This document shows positions 1-9,045 of a stretch of DNA of 60,359 bases, piece by piece (the stretch's first letter is position 1; the number at the start of each line of letters is the position of its first letter). The DNA is from Saprospiraceae bacterium UBA7328 (GTDB lineage: Bacteria > Bacteroidota > Bacteroidia > Chitinophagales > Saprospiraceae): NCBI GenBank assembly GCA_002471345.1, contig DKPS01000226.1, positions 1 to 60,359 on the forward strand, given 5' to 3'. The notes beneath the pieces are model-generated. The model was not told the origin of the DNA. It worked only from the letters and a program-made list of their open reading frames with translations, and searched no databases. Position numbers and translations under genes: made by a program.

Positions 1-381
1 TGATTTTTGATATATTGATTTACAAAAAAATGGTAAAATAACCCATTTTTTGATTTAATTGCAGCTAACATCTGTATAAACGTAACAATCTAAAGCTCTA
101 ATTAATATCAAAATAGCCGAATTTGCTCCAGAATTTATGACATTTCCAATTATTCAAAAATAATAAAGAGCAAATGAAAAATATAAAGTATTGTTTATCA
201 ATGATTTACGATTGAAACATTCGTTTTTCTAAAGCCAAATATCCGTTTACAAACGTTTACAATCGGATACAAACGTTTAATATACGACTCTCACTTTTTC
301 ATGCCTTCATCTTTGGCTCGACGATATTGTCAAACATCATCCTGATCAGTCTAATACATCAGGACACATTAATCTTAAGTT
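1..381. other. Intergenic region upstream of ssb
   Basis: I see no gene in these 381 bases. The stretch is very AT-rich and carries repeated AAACGTTT-type sequences (see 249-279) and a small hairpin near the ssb start (CCTGAT at 341-346 pairing with ATCAGG at 358-363). It presumably holds the ssb promoter and the end of whatever lies left of the window. Confidence 0.5.
249..279. promoter_or_regulatory. Paired palindromic repeats, possible operator
   Basis: The 11-base sequence ACAAACGTTTA occurs at 249-259 and again at 269-279, exactly 20 bases apart, which is about two helical turns. Its core AAACGTTT is a perfect palindrome, and a related CCGTTTAC lies just upstream. Two in-phase palindromes 100 bases before a start codon suggest a dimeric regulator site. 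The regulator is unknown, and chance is possible in AT-rich DNA. Confidence 0.35.
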
Positions 382-726
382 ATGAATTCAATTAGAAATC
401 AAGTACAACTTATCGGAAACTTAGGCAAGGACCCAGAAATCAAATCATTCGAAAACGACAAAAAGATGGTACGCTTCACTTTAGCTACTAATGAATCTTA
501 TAAAGATCAAAATGGCATAAAGCAAACTATTACTCAATGGCATAATGTAATAGCATGGGGAAAGCTTGCTGAGAATATCCACTTAATTGCACAAAAGGGT
601 AGTGAACTGGCTGTGCAAGGAAAGTTAACGTATAGATCGTATACGGATAAAGAAGGTGCTGAAAAATATGTTACCGAAATAGTTGCCCAAGAATTTTTTA
701 AAATTGGGAAAAAAGAGGCGGCATAG
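382..726 (+). CDS. ssb: Single-stranded DNA-binding protein
   Basis: This 114-residue protein is a single OB-fold SSB, which coats single-stranded DNA in replication, recombination and repair. The N-terminal strand NQVQLIGNLGKDPEI is the family signature. The segment VRFTLATNESY followed by TQWHNVIAWGKLAENI is the usual OB-fold core, and the protein ends right after it. Classical SSBs are 150-180 residues long with a flexible acidic tail that recruits partners. That tail is missing here, so this may be a secondary SSB paralogue, as often found in Bacteroidota. It stands alone, with its own upstream region and a hairpin right after the stop. Confidence 0.93.
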   Translation: MNSIRNQVQLIGNLGKDPEIKSFENDKKMVRFTLATNESYKDQNGIKQTITQWHNVIAWGKLAENIHLIAQKGSELAVQGKLTYRSYTDKEGAEKYVTEIVAQEFFKIGKKEAA

Positions 727-741
727 AAAATCTTAAACCTG

Positions 742-781
742 AAATTCCAAATTCCAATGTAAACAGTCGAATTTGGAATTT
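742..781. terminator. Bidirectional hairpin between ssb and xdhB
   Basis: A perfect 13-base inverted repeat (AAATTCCAAATTC at 742-754, complement at 769-781) with a 14-base loop sits between the convergent ssb and xdhB genes. T-rich or A-rich flanks are modest, but the position and perfect stem fit a shared terminator. Confidence 0.6.
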
Positions 782-808
782 TAGATTTGGTTCTTATACC
801 ATCCTATT

Positions 809-3058
809 CTAGCTGTATAACGCCATCAATACCTTTTCTGGGGTAAACGGTGCATCAAAAGAGTTTTTATAGTTAGAATTAAAAGCTTTGATGGCATTCT
901 GAATCGCGAAGTATGCTCCTATGCCGTACATAAGAGGCGGTTCGCCTACAGCCTTAGATTTTCTTATTGCCAATTCATGACCTTCTGAATTTAATGATTC
1001 AATATCCACGATTTTAGGCACAGAATATATATCTGGGATCTTATAAGTAGATAGTGCATTAGATAGTAGCTTTCCATTGTCATTATATAAAAGCTCTTCC
1101 ATAGTCATCCATCCAATTCCTTGTACTAAGCCCCCTTCTATTTGTCCAATGTCTACAGCATAATTCATGCTAAGACCAAAGTCATGGACTAGTTTCACAT
1201 AGTCAAATTCATATCTTCCTCTTATGCAGTCTAGAGTCACTGCTATGATTGCTGTGCCATAGACGTGATATGCAAATGGATGCCCCTTTTCAATGGACTT
1301 GTCAAAATTAATTAATGGAGTAGCATAATGCCCATTCTCTGTGAGGCAGACTCTATCTGCCAATGCTATTGTAACTAACTGATCCCAACTTAAATCTGTT
1401 TTTGTGTCATTGTGGTATAGAACCTGATCTTTTAAATTCAACTCGACAAGATCAATATTCAAATAATTGCTTGCACACTCAAGTAATCTTTCGCGTAATT
1501 TGGCACATGCTATTTCTAGTGCTTTTCCATTTAGATCGGCTGTTGCACTGGCTGCTGAGGGTGACGTATTGGCAACTCTTGTGGTATTAGTGGTTTCAAT
1601 TTTTATTCGATCTGAGCTAAGAGATAACTCATGCATTGCGACTTGTACCATTTTAGTGTTGAGACCTTGGCCCATTTCCACTCCACCTGTACTGATTCCT
1701 ACGCTTCCATCCTGATATATGTGTACCAATGCTCTAGCATTATTCATAGGAGTATTGGTAAATGAGATACCAAAGCAAATTGGCATTATTGCCAATCCTT
1801 TTTTTGAATTCACATTGTTCTTGTTAAAAGAATCTATCTCTTCTTCAAGCTCTTTTATGTTGTACTTCTCTAGAGTAGCATACCATGCATTTGTTGCTTC
1901 ACATTTTTTCACGATTTGACCATAAGGGAATTCATCTTTTTCTTTGAGCAAATTTGCAGCTTGAATATCTCTGGTTTTTATGCCTATATGATTTGCAGCC
2001 TTTTGTATTGCAGATTCAATTACAAACATTCCTTGTGGTCCACCAAACCCTCGAAATGCAGTATTTGGAGGTAAGTTGGTTTTGCAACAGTATGCTGTAG
2101 CTTTTACATTGGGAACAAAGTAAGTATTGGTGGCATGATACAAAGTTCTTTCCATCACCGCTGGAGATAGATCGGCAGCGGCTCCTGCATTTTGATGAAA
2201 AGTTACCTCATATGCCTGGATTTTTAAGTCTTTTGATAACCCAATTTTATAATCAGAACTGTAGGGATGCCTTTTACCTGTCATTCTCATGTCATCCATC
2301 CGATGTACAGCATATTTCACAGGTCTATTCAGTATCTGGGCTGCTAAGGCAACCATTACTGCCCAGGCCGTTGCTTGATCCTCTTTACCTCCAAAGCCTC
2401 CACCTAATCTGGTTACATCTACCTCTATTTTGTGCATTGGAATTCCTAATACTCTAGCAACTGTTTTCTGTACAGCGGTAGGTCCTTGTGTAGAAGAAGA
2501 GATTCTTATTGAACCATTTTCCATTGGAAAGGCATAGGCTCCTTGAGTTTCGATATATAGATGCTCTTGACCATTAGAATCAGCTCTACCTTCTAAAATA
2601 TATTCACATTGATCCCATGCACTATCCATATTTCCCATTTGAAAGGTTCGAGGTGGAAAGATTAAATGCCCTTTTTCTCTAGCTTCTCTTGGGTCAGTGA
2701 TCACAGGTAGTTCCTCTACTTCAATCTTAATTAGTTTTTTTGCCTTTCTGGCAATATACTCTGACTCGGCTATGATCAAAGCAATTGGCATTCCCCAAAA
2801 ATGTATATCATTCTCAGCCAATAATGGTTCGTCAGGGAAAATTCCTCCTATCTGATTTTGTCCCGGAATGTCTTTGTGAGTTATGATTTTTATGACACCT
2901 GGATAGTTCTCAGCTGTGGAATAATCTACTTTCTTTATTCGAGCATGGGCGCAACTTGAGTCATAAGCCAATGCATACAAAGTACCTGCTCTAACCGGGA
3001 TATCATCAAGATAAATAGATGTCCCTTTTACATGGCTATTTGAATCGATGTTTTTCAT
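809..3058 (-). CDS. xdhB: Xanthine dehydrogenase, molybdopterin-binding subunit
   Basis: This 749-residue protein is the large molybdenum subunit of xanthine dehydrogenase, which hydroxylates hypoxanthine and xanthine to urate in the cytoplasm. It has the molybdopterin-contact motif GGGFGGKE near residue 219, the FRGFGGPQG loop near 335 and the catalytic-glutamate context AVGEPPLMYG near 700. An EHLYIETQG segment near 165 is also typical. Its start ATG overlaps the xdhA stop by one base (TAATG), so translation is probably coupled. Length and motif order match the two-subunit XdhA/XdhB type. It is the last gene of the leftward unit xdhC-guaD-xdhA-xdhB. Confidence 0.94.
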   Translation of the reverse strand: MKNIDSNSHVKGTSIYLDDIPVRAGTLYALAYDSSCAHARIKKVDYSTAENYPGVIKIITHKDIPGQNQIGGIFPDEPLLAENDIHFWGMPIALIIAESEYIARKAKKLIKIEVEELPVITDPREAREKGHLIFPPRTFQMGNMDSAWDQCEYILEGRADSNGQEHLYIETQGAYAFPMENGSIRISSSTQGPTAVQKTVARVLGIPMHKIEVDVTRLGGGFGGKEDQATAWAVMVALAAQILNRPVKYAVHRMDDMRMTGKRHPYSSDYKIGLSKDLKIQAYEVTFHQNAGAAADLSPAVMERTLYHATNTYFVPNVKATAYCCKTNLPPNTAFRGFGGPQGMFVIESAIQKAANHIGIKTRDIQAANLLKEKDEFPYGQIVKKCEATNAWYATLEKYNIKELEEEIDSFNKNNVNSKKGLAIMPICFGISFTNTPMNNARALVHIYQDGSVGISTGGVEMGQGLNTKMVQVAMHELSLSSDRIKIETTNTTRVANTSPSAASATADLNGKALEIACAKLRERLLECASNYLNIDLVELNLKDQVLYHNDTKTDLSWDQLVTIALADRVCLTENGHYATPLINFDKSIEKGHPFAYHVYGTAIIAVTLDCIRGRYEFDYVKLVHDFGLSMNYAVDIGQIEGGLVQGIGWMTMEELLYNDNGKLLSNALSTYKIPDIYSVPKIVDIESLNSEGHELAIRKSKAVGEPPLMYGIGAYFAIQNAIKAFNSNYKNSFDAPFTPEKVLMALYS

Positions 3059-4467
3059 TATTGGGCCACACTTTTGAGAGTGATCAATTCAAATTTCTCA
3101 GGAAAAAGTTCTAAGAAATGTGCCCAAAAAAGTTGCCTAAGTAAGAGCCTTTTATAAGACTCTGTACCTCTAGCATCACTTATAGGAGCAATCTCATCCT
3201 GCATAATATCGATAGCCGCTAATATTGTTTTTTCGTTTAAAATCTTTCCAAGTAAAAATGCTCTGGTTTTTGCTAAATACTTTGGAATAGGGGCTACACC
3301 ACCAGCAGAGATATGTATATCTGAAATTATCATTCCGCTGAGTATAATACTCATAGCACTGTTCACACTGGCTATATCAAGATAGGTTCTTTTACTAACC
3401 TTTTCAAAGTTGAAATGTGTATTTTCCCTAGGCATATCAAATTGAATCTTAATTAAATGCTCATCAACAGCTAAGTCATAGGTTTTATATCCTCGATAGA
3501 AATCTTTGAGAAAAAGATCTCGTTGATCTCCATTATTATTTTGGATAAGGATTGAGCTATTCAATGCTAAAAAAAATGCTGTCAAATCACCAATTGGCGA
3601 GGCATTGACAAGATTGCCTCCTATGGTTCCACTATTTCTTATTGGGGTAGAAGCTACTAATTTCATATGATTAAATAGGTTTGGAAACATACCTATCATT
3701 TCTTCTGATTCCATCAGCTCGCTGACAGATGTTATAGCTCCAATTGAACATTTACCTTCTGAAACTTTTATGCCTATTGAACCTTTTTTACCAAATAGAC
3801 CTTGTATGCTTGATTCGTAAACATCATCATGTTTTTGAACTAAAAGATCCGTTCCTCCTCCAATAGTCACTGCCCCAATACTTTGTGGAAGAGGTTTTAT
3901 ATGTTCAATTCTCTCTACAATACGATTAAAATAATCAGGAACAATTTTATTTTTTGAGCACCAAGGAATTGGGTTAGAAATATCTTTTTCTTTTAAATGT
4001 GAATGTATATTGTTACAAGCACGTTCGATAGATTTATATCCTGTACATCTGCAAATATTCCCATCTACTGCTCCTACTACATCGTCATATGATGATATCT
4101 TCCTAGAAAGACATTCACCTGTGAGTGATACAACAAAACCAACAGTACAAAATCCACATTGAGATCCTGATTCATCTACTATTGCTTGTTGCACTGGAGT
4201 CAAGTCTGAGCCATTGATTCCCTCAATACTTACCACATGTTTGCCATGTACATTGATCAATGGTGTAATGCAAGAAGTCATGGACAGGTATTGCATTTGT
4301 CCATCTACTAATTCACCTAATAATATGGTACATGCTCCACAATCACCTTCGCGACAACCGATTTTTGTACCTACCAGTCGTTTTTCATATCGGATGAAAT
4401 CCAATAATGTCATACCTGCAGGTTGCAAAGTTTCAATAGTGGTGTCATTCAGAATAAAGCTGATCAT
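3058..4467 (-). CDS. xdhA: Xanthine dehydrogenase, iron-sulfur/FAD subunit
   Basis: This 469-residue subunit moves electrons from the molybdenum centre through two 2Fe-2S clusters to FAD and NAD+. Cluster ligands are visible: C38, C43, C46 (GCREGDCGAC) with C66, then C104 and C107 (CGFC) with C139 and C141 (CRC). A FAD-binding domain follows from about residue 180, with GGGTDLLVQ and TIGGNLVNASPIGD. It combines FeS and FAD domains in one chain, unlike the three-subunit E. coli type. It lies two bases after guaD and overlaps xdhB, so all three are made together. Confidence 0.94.
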   Translation of the reverse strand: MISFILNDTTIETLQPAGMTLLDFIRYEKRLVGTKIGCREGDCGACTILLGELVDGQMQYLSMTSCITPLINVHGKHVVSIEGINGSDLTPVQQAIVDESGSQCGFCTVGFVVSLTGECLSRKISSYDDVVGAVDGNICRCTGYKSIERACNNIHSHLKEKDISNPIPWCSKNKIVPDYFNRIVERIEHIKPLPQSIGAVTIGGGTDLLVQKHDDVYESSIQGLFGKKGSIGIKVSEGKCSIGAITSVSELMESEEMIGMFPNLFNHMKLVASTPIRNSGTIGGNLVNASPIGDLTAFFLALNSSILIQNNNGDQRDLFLKDFYRGYKTYDLAVDEHLIKIQFDMPRENTHFNFEKVSKRTYLDIASVNSAMSIILSGMIISDIHISAGGVAPIPKYLAKTRAFLLGKILNEKTILAAIDIMQDEIAPISDARGTESYKRLLLRQLFWAHFLELFPEKFELITLKSVAQ

Positions 4468-4469
4468 AC

Positions 4470-4949
4470 TTAATATTTGATCTTGATTTCACTTTTAGCC
4501 CATTCCTCGAAAGCAATCAATGCCTCCTCTCTTAAGATTTGTTTAGTAAAAAGTTTTCTCTCAGAAATTGGCTTTGATATTTCTTCATAGATGAATTGAT
4601 CATCGAAATTGATATGGGCAGCATCTATTTTAGAATTGGCAAAGAATACACTTTTAGGGCGAGCCCAATAAATTGCTCCAAGGCACATCGGGCATGGTTC
4701 ACAGCTAGTGTAAATTTCGCAGTCGTCAAGTTGGAAAGTTTTTAATTCCTTACATGCATTTCTTATAGCCATTACTTCAGCATGTGCTGTAGGGTCGTTA
4801 AGCGAAGTCACCTGATTGGTGCCTCGAGCAATTATCTTTTTATCTTTTACTACCACAGCACCAAAAGGTCCTCCTTGTCCAGAGGTCACATTTTTTATAG
4901 AGAGCTCAATTGCTGCTCTCATGAATTTGTTTTCTTTTTCAGAATCCAT
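4470..4949 (-). CDS. guaD: Guanine deaminase, cytidine-deaminase fold
   Basis: This 159-residue protein belongs to the cytidine/deoxycytidylate deaminase superfamily. It has the zinc motif HAE (H56, with proton-shuttle E58) and PCPMC (C86, C89). Its length, the context CEPCPMCLGAIYWA, and its place between xdhC and xdhA point to the Bacillus-type guanine deaminase, which turns guanine into xanthine for the adjacent dehydrogenase. TadA-like tRNA adenosine deaminases share the fold and are the main alternative, but the purine context makes that less likely. It starts 17 bases after the end of xdhC. Confidence 0.85.
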   Translation of the reverse strand: MDSEKENKFMRAAIELSIKNVTSGQGGPFGAVVVKDKKIIARGTNQVTSLNDPTAHAEVMAIRNACKELKTFQLDDCEIYTSCEPCPMCLGAIYWARPKSVFFANSKIDAAHINFDDQFIYEEISKPISERKLFTKQILREEALIAFEEWAKSEIKIKY

Positions 4950-4966
4950 ATTAGGCTTAAATCTTG

Positions 4967-5932
4967 CTAATTAATAAGGAATTTACCATTTTTCACAGCA
5001 ATTATTTGAGCTGCTACACTTATTGCTATTTCCATAGGAGTTTGGCTGTTTATTTCGATTCCAATAGGAGTATGAATCTTGTCTAATTGTCCTTGCTCAA
5101 ATCCATCAGTCAAAAGGGAAGTAAATAATGTCTCCATTTTAGATTTACTTCCCATCACACCAAAATATCTGTAATTTCTATTTAAAAGTTGTTTTATACA
5201 AGTCTCATCTGTCCTATACCCAAAAGACATTAAGACAAGAAAGTCAGTGGAGTTGTCAGGAATCACTTCAGTTAGGTTTTGATAGTTTACAACATGCCTC
5301 TCATGAGCATAAGAGTTATTCTCCATGGTGTTTAGGTTGTTGCGCTCATCATAAATTTTGACATGAAAGTCTAGTTGGTTCATGACCTGAGATAAGGCAA
5401 GTCCAACATGCCCACCACCAATAATATGGACCATAAGTTTATGATTTATGGACTCTTTGTATGTCCATTCCTTAGGACTACGCGATTCAAAATTGGATTT
5501 TGAAGTTGTAAATTCATCCTCTATCAAATTAAATCCATAATGATTTAGAATTAGGAACGGGTGGTCTTTTGATTTAGAGTTGGTATTAATTTTTTCAAGG
5601 AATGGCAAGGCAGAATCATCAAAATGATAAAAGCCAATAGTCTGTTCTCCAGAACAAATCATTCCTGATTGTTCCTTTTCTATATTCTTTCTGTGTATTT
5701 GTTTCTTAATAAATGGTTGGAATGATCCTTTATCTAAAAGTGATTTGGCAAGTTCTATCAACTTGTGCTCCATTATTCCTCCTCCTATTGAACCCTCAAG
5801 TTTATGATCATCAGTAACATACATCTTGAAACCCTGACGACCTGGACTACTGCCGTCACTATCCAACACACACATAAGAACAAGTTTCTTCTTTTGATTT
5901 AACTCCTCTAATATTTTGTTCCAGATATTCAA
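4967..5932 (-). CDS. xdhC: XdhC-type molybdenum cofactor insertion protein
   Basis: This 321-residue protein resembles XdhC, which binds molybdenum cofactor, promotes its sulfuration and delivers it to the XdhB subunit. The N-terminal XdhC/CoxI part has the segment GSSPGRQGFKMYV and a GSIGGGIMEHKL motif. A C-terminal Rossmann domain follows, with HIIGGGHVGLALSQV near residue 168. It is not an enzyme subunit itself. As first gene of the leftward unit, it shares the 126-base gap with divergent puuD, so one regulator could control both halves of the pathway from that gap. Confidence 0.9.
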   Translation of the reverse strand: MNIWNKILEELNQKKKLVLMCVLDSDGSSPGRQGFKMYVTDDHKLEGSIGGGIMEHKLIELAKSLLDKGSFQPFIKKQIHRKNIEKEQSGMICSGEQTIGFYHFDDSALPFLEKINTNSKSKDHPFLILNHYGFNLIEDEFTTSKSNFESRSPKEWTYKESINHKLMVHIIGGGHVGLALSQVMNQLDFHVKIYDERNNLNTMENNSYAHERHVVNYQNLTEVIPDNSTDFLVLMSFGYRTDETCIKQLLNRNYRYFGVMGSKSKMETLFTSLLTDGFEQGQLDKIHTPIGIEINSQTPMEIAISVAAQIIAVKNGKFLIN

Positions 5933-6058
5933 TTAAAATTTGAGTTTTTGTAGTTCGTACTATAATTGTTGTGATAATATTAAGTCATTTAATGTAGACA
6001 TTATACTTACTCTTAAAATGATGTATATCTTGCCGAGACTGAACGAACAATACAAAAG
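5933..6058. promoter_or_regulatory. Divergent xdhC/puuD promoter region
   Basis: These 126 bases separate the leftward xdh genes from the rightward urate genes and must hold both promoters. A short palindrome TAGTTCGTACTA sits near 5950-5961, close to the xdhC start. No recognised operator was found. The assignment is from position. Confidence 0.5.
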
Positions 6059-7690
6059 TTGAAATTGGTTAAACCTTTGATTACTATATTCAAAATTTTT
6101 GCAACATTTTGCTTTATCATTTTGGTAGCTGATGGTTATGCTCATTCTTCGATGTACCAAGGTGATACATCCACTATTGAAATAGCAGATACTATAGTCC
6201 AAAATTCAATAGTGAACACATCAGATATTGAAGAGAAGGTGTCCTATTTTGACAAGTTATTGGCGGATGAGTTTTTGCCCTTCTTTCTGTTACTGATATT
6301 CATATTCATTGTGCTTTACTACATGGCTCATGTTTTTGTGGAGAGCTATAATGCTGTAAATAAGAAGAAGATATCAACCGGTGCAAATATTGAAAACAAT
6401 GAAAACCAAGGATACTTTCAGGCTACTTTAAATGCGCTGTATTATATCATTCCTATTTCAATATTTTCTTACTTGATTTATATAGCCGTTAAGGGGACGA
6501 TGATGCAAGGTTATACGATGGAATGGTTAAATCTGATCATAAGATGGGCTCATGTGGTAGCTGGGATTATGTGGATTGGAGCTTCATTCTATTTTGTTTT
6601 TCTTGAAAATAATCTGAACAGAACTAAAAATATCCGAGATGAATTAGCTGGTAATTTATGGGCAGTTCATGGAGGAGGGTTTTATTTTCTTGAAAAATAT
6701 AGAGTAGCTCCAAATCAAATTCCTAATGATTTACATTGGTTTAAATATGAAGCCTATTTCACATTTCTTACTGGTTTTTCATTGCTAGTGGTTGTATATT
6801 ATATGAATGCGGACTCTTTCCTTATCGATCCTTCAGTAGCCGATATTTCTATTGGCATGGCTATAGGAATAAGTCTATTATGTTTGGTAGGAGGGTGGTG
6901 GATTTATGATATGATGTGTAAGTCTTCAATTGTAAATAAGTCATGGCTATTTATTTTCTTAGGAATCTTGCTTCTTTCAAGCCTAGCCTATTTTTTGACT
7001 CATGTTTTTAATAGTAGAGCAGCTTTCATTCACTTTGGAGCGGTCATCGGAACGATAATGGTCGGAAATGTCTTTTTCAATATTATCCCAGCTCAAAAAG
7101 AAATGGTTAAAGCGGCCACTTTAGGACTTCCTCTTGATCCTTCCTTGGGGCAAAAAGCTGGGCAAAGATCTTTGCATAACAATTACTTTACCCTTCCTGT
7201 GATTTATGTTATGATTAGCAATCACTTTCCGAGCACATTTGGACATGAATATAATTGGGCGGTACTAATAGTAATCTCATTAGCTAGTGCCGGAATAAAG
7301 CATTATTGGAACCTTGTTGAACGAGGTCAAAAAAATACCAAAATATTAATCATCTCTGTGGTGTCATTATTCTCATTGGCATTAGTAATATCTCCAGCTT
7401 TTGAAGCTAAGATGGACTTGGCTGTGCCTGTAAGTTTTCTAGAAGTGAAAGAGGTAATTGACAATAGGTGTATACAATGCCACTCTGCAAGCCCGACTGA
7501 TGATGTCTGGAAGGCAGCTCCAAATGGTGTGATGTACGATACTCCTGAGCAAGTCAAAAATATGAGTGACAAAATAATGGCAAGAGCTGTCAGAACGAAG
7601 ACAATGCCTCAAGCCAATAAGACCAATATGACTGATGACGAAAGGAAAATTCTAAAAAGGTGGATTTTACAAGGAGCTAAAATAGACTGA
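6059..7690 (+). CDS. puuD: Membrane urate oxidase with cytochrome c domain
   Basis: This 543-residue protein is PuuD-like, the membrane-bound enzyme that oxidises urate to 5-hydroxyisourate and passes electrons to a heme rather than to oxygen directly. The central membrane domain contains IIRWAHVVAGIMWIGASFYFVFLE and the AVHGGGFYFLEKY segment. The C-terminal cytochrome c domain has CIQCH near residue 471 and a likely axial methionine in KTMPQANKTNMT. The reading frame begins with TTG. There are about 150 extra N-terminal residues before the urate oxidase core, including two or three hydrophobic segments. It is the first gene of the rightward urate unit. Confidence 0.9.
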   Translation: MKLVKPLITIFKIFATFCFIILVADGYAHSSMYQGDTSTIEIADTIVQNSIVNTSDIEEKVSYFDKLLADEFLPFFLLLIFIFIVLYYMAHVFVESYNAVNKKKISTGANIENNENQGYFQATLNALYYIIPISIFSYLIYIAVKGTMMQGYTMEWLNLIIRWAHVVAGIMWIGASFYFVFLENNLNRTKNIRDELAGNLWAVHGGGFYFLEKYRVAPNQIPNDLHWFKYEAYFTFLTGFSLLVVVYYMNADSFLIDPSVADISIGMAIGISLLCLVGGWWIYDMMCKSSIVNKSWLFIFLGILLLSSLAYFLTHVFNSRAAFIHFGAVIGTIMVGNVFFNIIPAQKEMVKAATLGLPLDPSLGQKAGQRSLHNNYFTLPVIYVMISNHFPSTFGHEYNWAVLIVISLASAGIKHYWNLVERGQKNTKILIISVVSLFSLALVISPAFEAKMDLAVPVSFLEVKEVIDNRCIQCHSASPTDDVWKAAPNGVMYDTPEQVKNMSDKIMARAVRTKTMPQANKTNMTDDERKILKRWILQGAKID

Positions 7691-7701
7691 GATCATTTTT
7701 T

Positions 7702-9042
7702 ATGAAAAGTGCACTATATAGTAAAAGAGTAGTTCTAAAAGAAGAGATAAAAGAAGCTACAATCTTTATTGATGGTGATCGGATATCTGCGATCGAAAAT
7801 GGCCTTATACATAGAAGTGGATATGAGATAGAAAATTGTGGCAATGATGTGATCATGCCCGGACTGATAGATAGTCATGTACATATTAATGAGCCAGGAA
7901 GAACAGATTGGGAAGGATTTGAGTCCGCTACTAAATCTGCGGCAGCAGGAGGAATTACGACTCTAATTGATATGCCATTGAATTCTAGTCCAGTCACAAC
8001 TAGTGTAGCGGCATTTGAAGCAAAACTAGATTCAGCGAGATTTAAAATTCATACCAATTGCGGTTTTTGGGGTGGATTTGTCCCTGATAGTTTGGGAGAA
8101 GTAAAAGAGTTGTTGAAAAGTGGAGTCATGGGCATAAAAGTTTTCCTTTGTCATTCTGGTATTGATGATTTTCCAAATGTAACAGAGGAAGATTTACGTA
8201 GAGCACTGCCTATTCTAAAAGAAGCAGACCTGCCTTTACTTGTGCATTGCGAATTAGAAAGTGATCACACTGATCAAGTTTTTTTAAAAAAATCACCTTA
8301 CTCTTATGATGCTTATCTAAAATCTAGACCAGCAAGTTGGGAAGATGAAGCAATATTTCTAATCATCAGATTATGTGAGGAGTATGATGTAAGATGTCAT
8401 ATCGTCCATTTGTCATCAGAAGATAGCTTAAAGCAAATCAGAGAGGCCAGAAAATCTGGCTTACCACTGACTGTAGAAACTTGCCCTCATTATTTGGTTT
8501 TTAATGCTGAAGACATTAATGACGAGTCCACAGAATACAAATGTGCACCACCAATCAGAGGAAAGAAAAATAATAAAGCCTTATGGCAAGCTATAAGAGA
8601 CGGGCTTATTGATTTCATTGTAACAGATCATTCTCCTGCGCCTCCTGAGTTAAAAGAAATTGAGTCAGGTAACTTCGATAAAGCGTGGGGAGGCATTGCT
8701 AGCTTACAGTTGAGCTTGCCCGCTGTGTGGACAAGAGCGCAAAAAGAAGGATTAGGAATCAAAAAGCTGTCAGAGTTGATGTGCAGTAATGTGGCTCAAT
8801 TTTTAAGAATAGATAAAGAAAGAGGCCAAATTGAGAAAGGTTATTATGCAGATATTGTGGTTTGGTCCCCAGAAGAATTATTTGTTGTAAACGAACATGA
8901 TTTGCATCATAAACACAAAGTCACTCCTTATCTTAATAGCGAATTGAAAGGTGTAGTTAGGAAAACATATGTGTCAGGGTATAAGGTTTTTGATAATGGT
9001 GATTTTGGTGAAAAACCAAGAGGGGAAATTATATTAAAATAA
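7702..9042 (+). CDS. allB: Allantoinase
   Basis: This 446-residue amidohydrolase opens the hydantoin ring of allantoin to give allantoate. Metal ligands are visible: H59 and H61 in DSHVHINEPGRTDWEG, the carboxylated lysine K146 in GIKVFLCHSG, H182 in LLVHCE, a later histidine in IVHLSS and the aspartate of TDHSP. The EPGRTDWEGF segment separates allantoinase from dihydroorotase and hydantoinase. It starts 11 bases after puuD and ends 3 bases before alc. Its context between urate oxidase and allantoicase leaves little doubt. Confidence 0.94.
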   Translation: MKSALYSKRVVLKEEIKEATIFIDGDRISAIENGLIHRSGYEIENCGNDVIMPGLIDSHVHINEPGRTDWEGFESATKSAAAGGITTLIDMPLNSSPVTTSVAAFEAKLDSARFKIHTNCGFWGGFVPDSLGEVKELLKSGVMGIKVFLCHSGIDDFPNVTEEDLRRALPILKEADLPLLVHCELESDHTDQVFLKKSPYSYDAYLKSRPASWEDEAIFLIIRLCEEYDVRCHIVHLSSEDSLKQIREARKSGLPLTVETCPHYLVFNAEDINDESTEYKCAPPIRGKKNNKALWQAIRDGLIDFIVTDHSPAPPELKEIESGNFDKAWGGIASLQLSLPAVWTRAQKEGLGIKKLSELMCSNVAQFLRIDKERGQIEKGYYADIVVWSPEELFVVNEHDLHHKHKVTPYLNSELKGVVRKTYVSGYKVFDNGDFGEKPRGEIILK

Positions 9043-9045
9043 TAG

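Noticed and set aside
2212..2457. Small rightward frame opposite xdhB, and other frames on the reverse side of long genes
   Set aside because: They lie wholly inside well-supported genes on the other strand and read as low-complexity, Ser/Leu/Ile-rich sequence with no family resemblance.
4470..4949. tRNA adenosine deaminase TadA
   Set aside because: The fold and zinc motif are shared, but the position between xdhC and xdhA and the tail sequence favour guanine deaminase.
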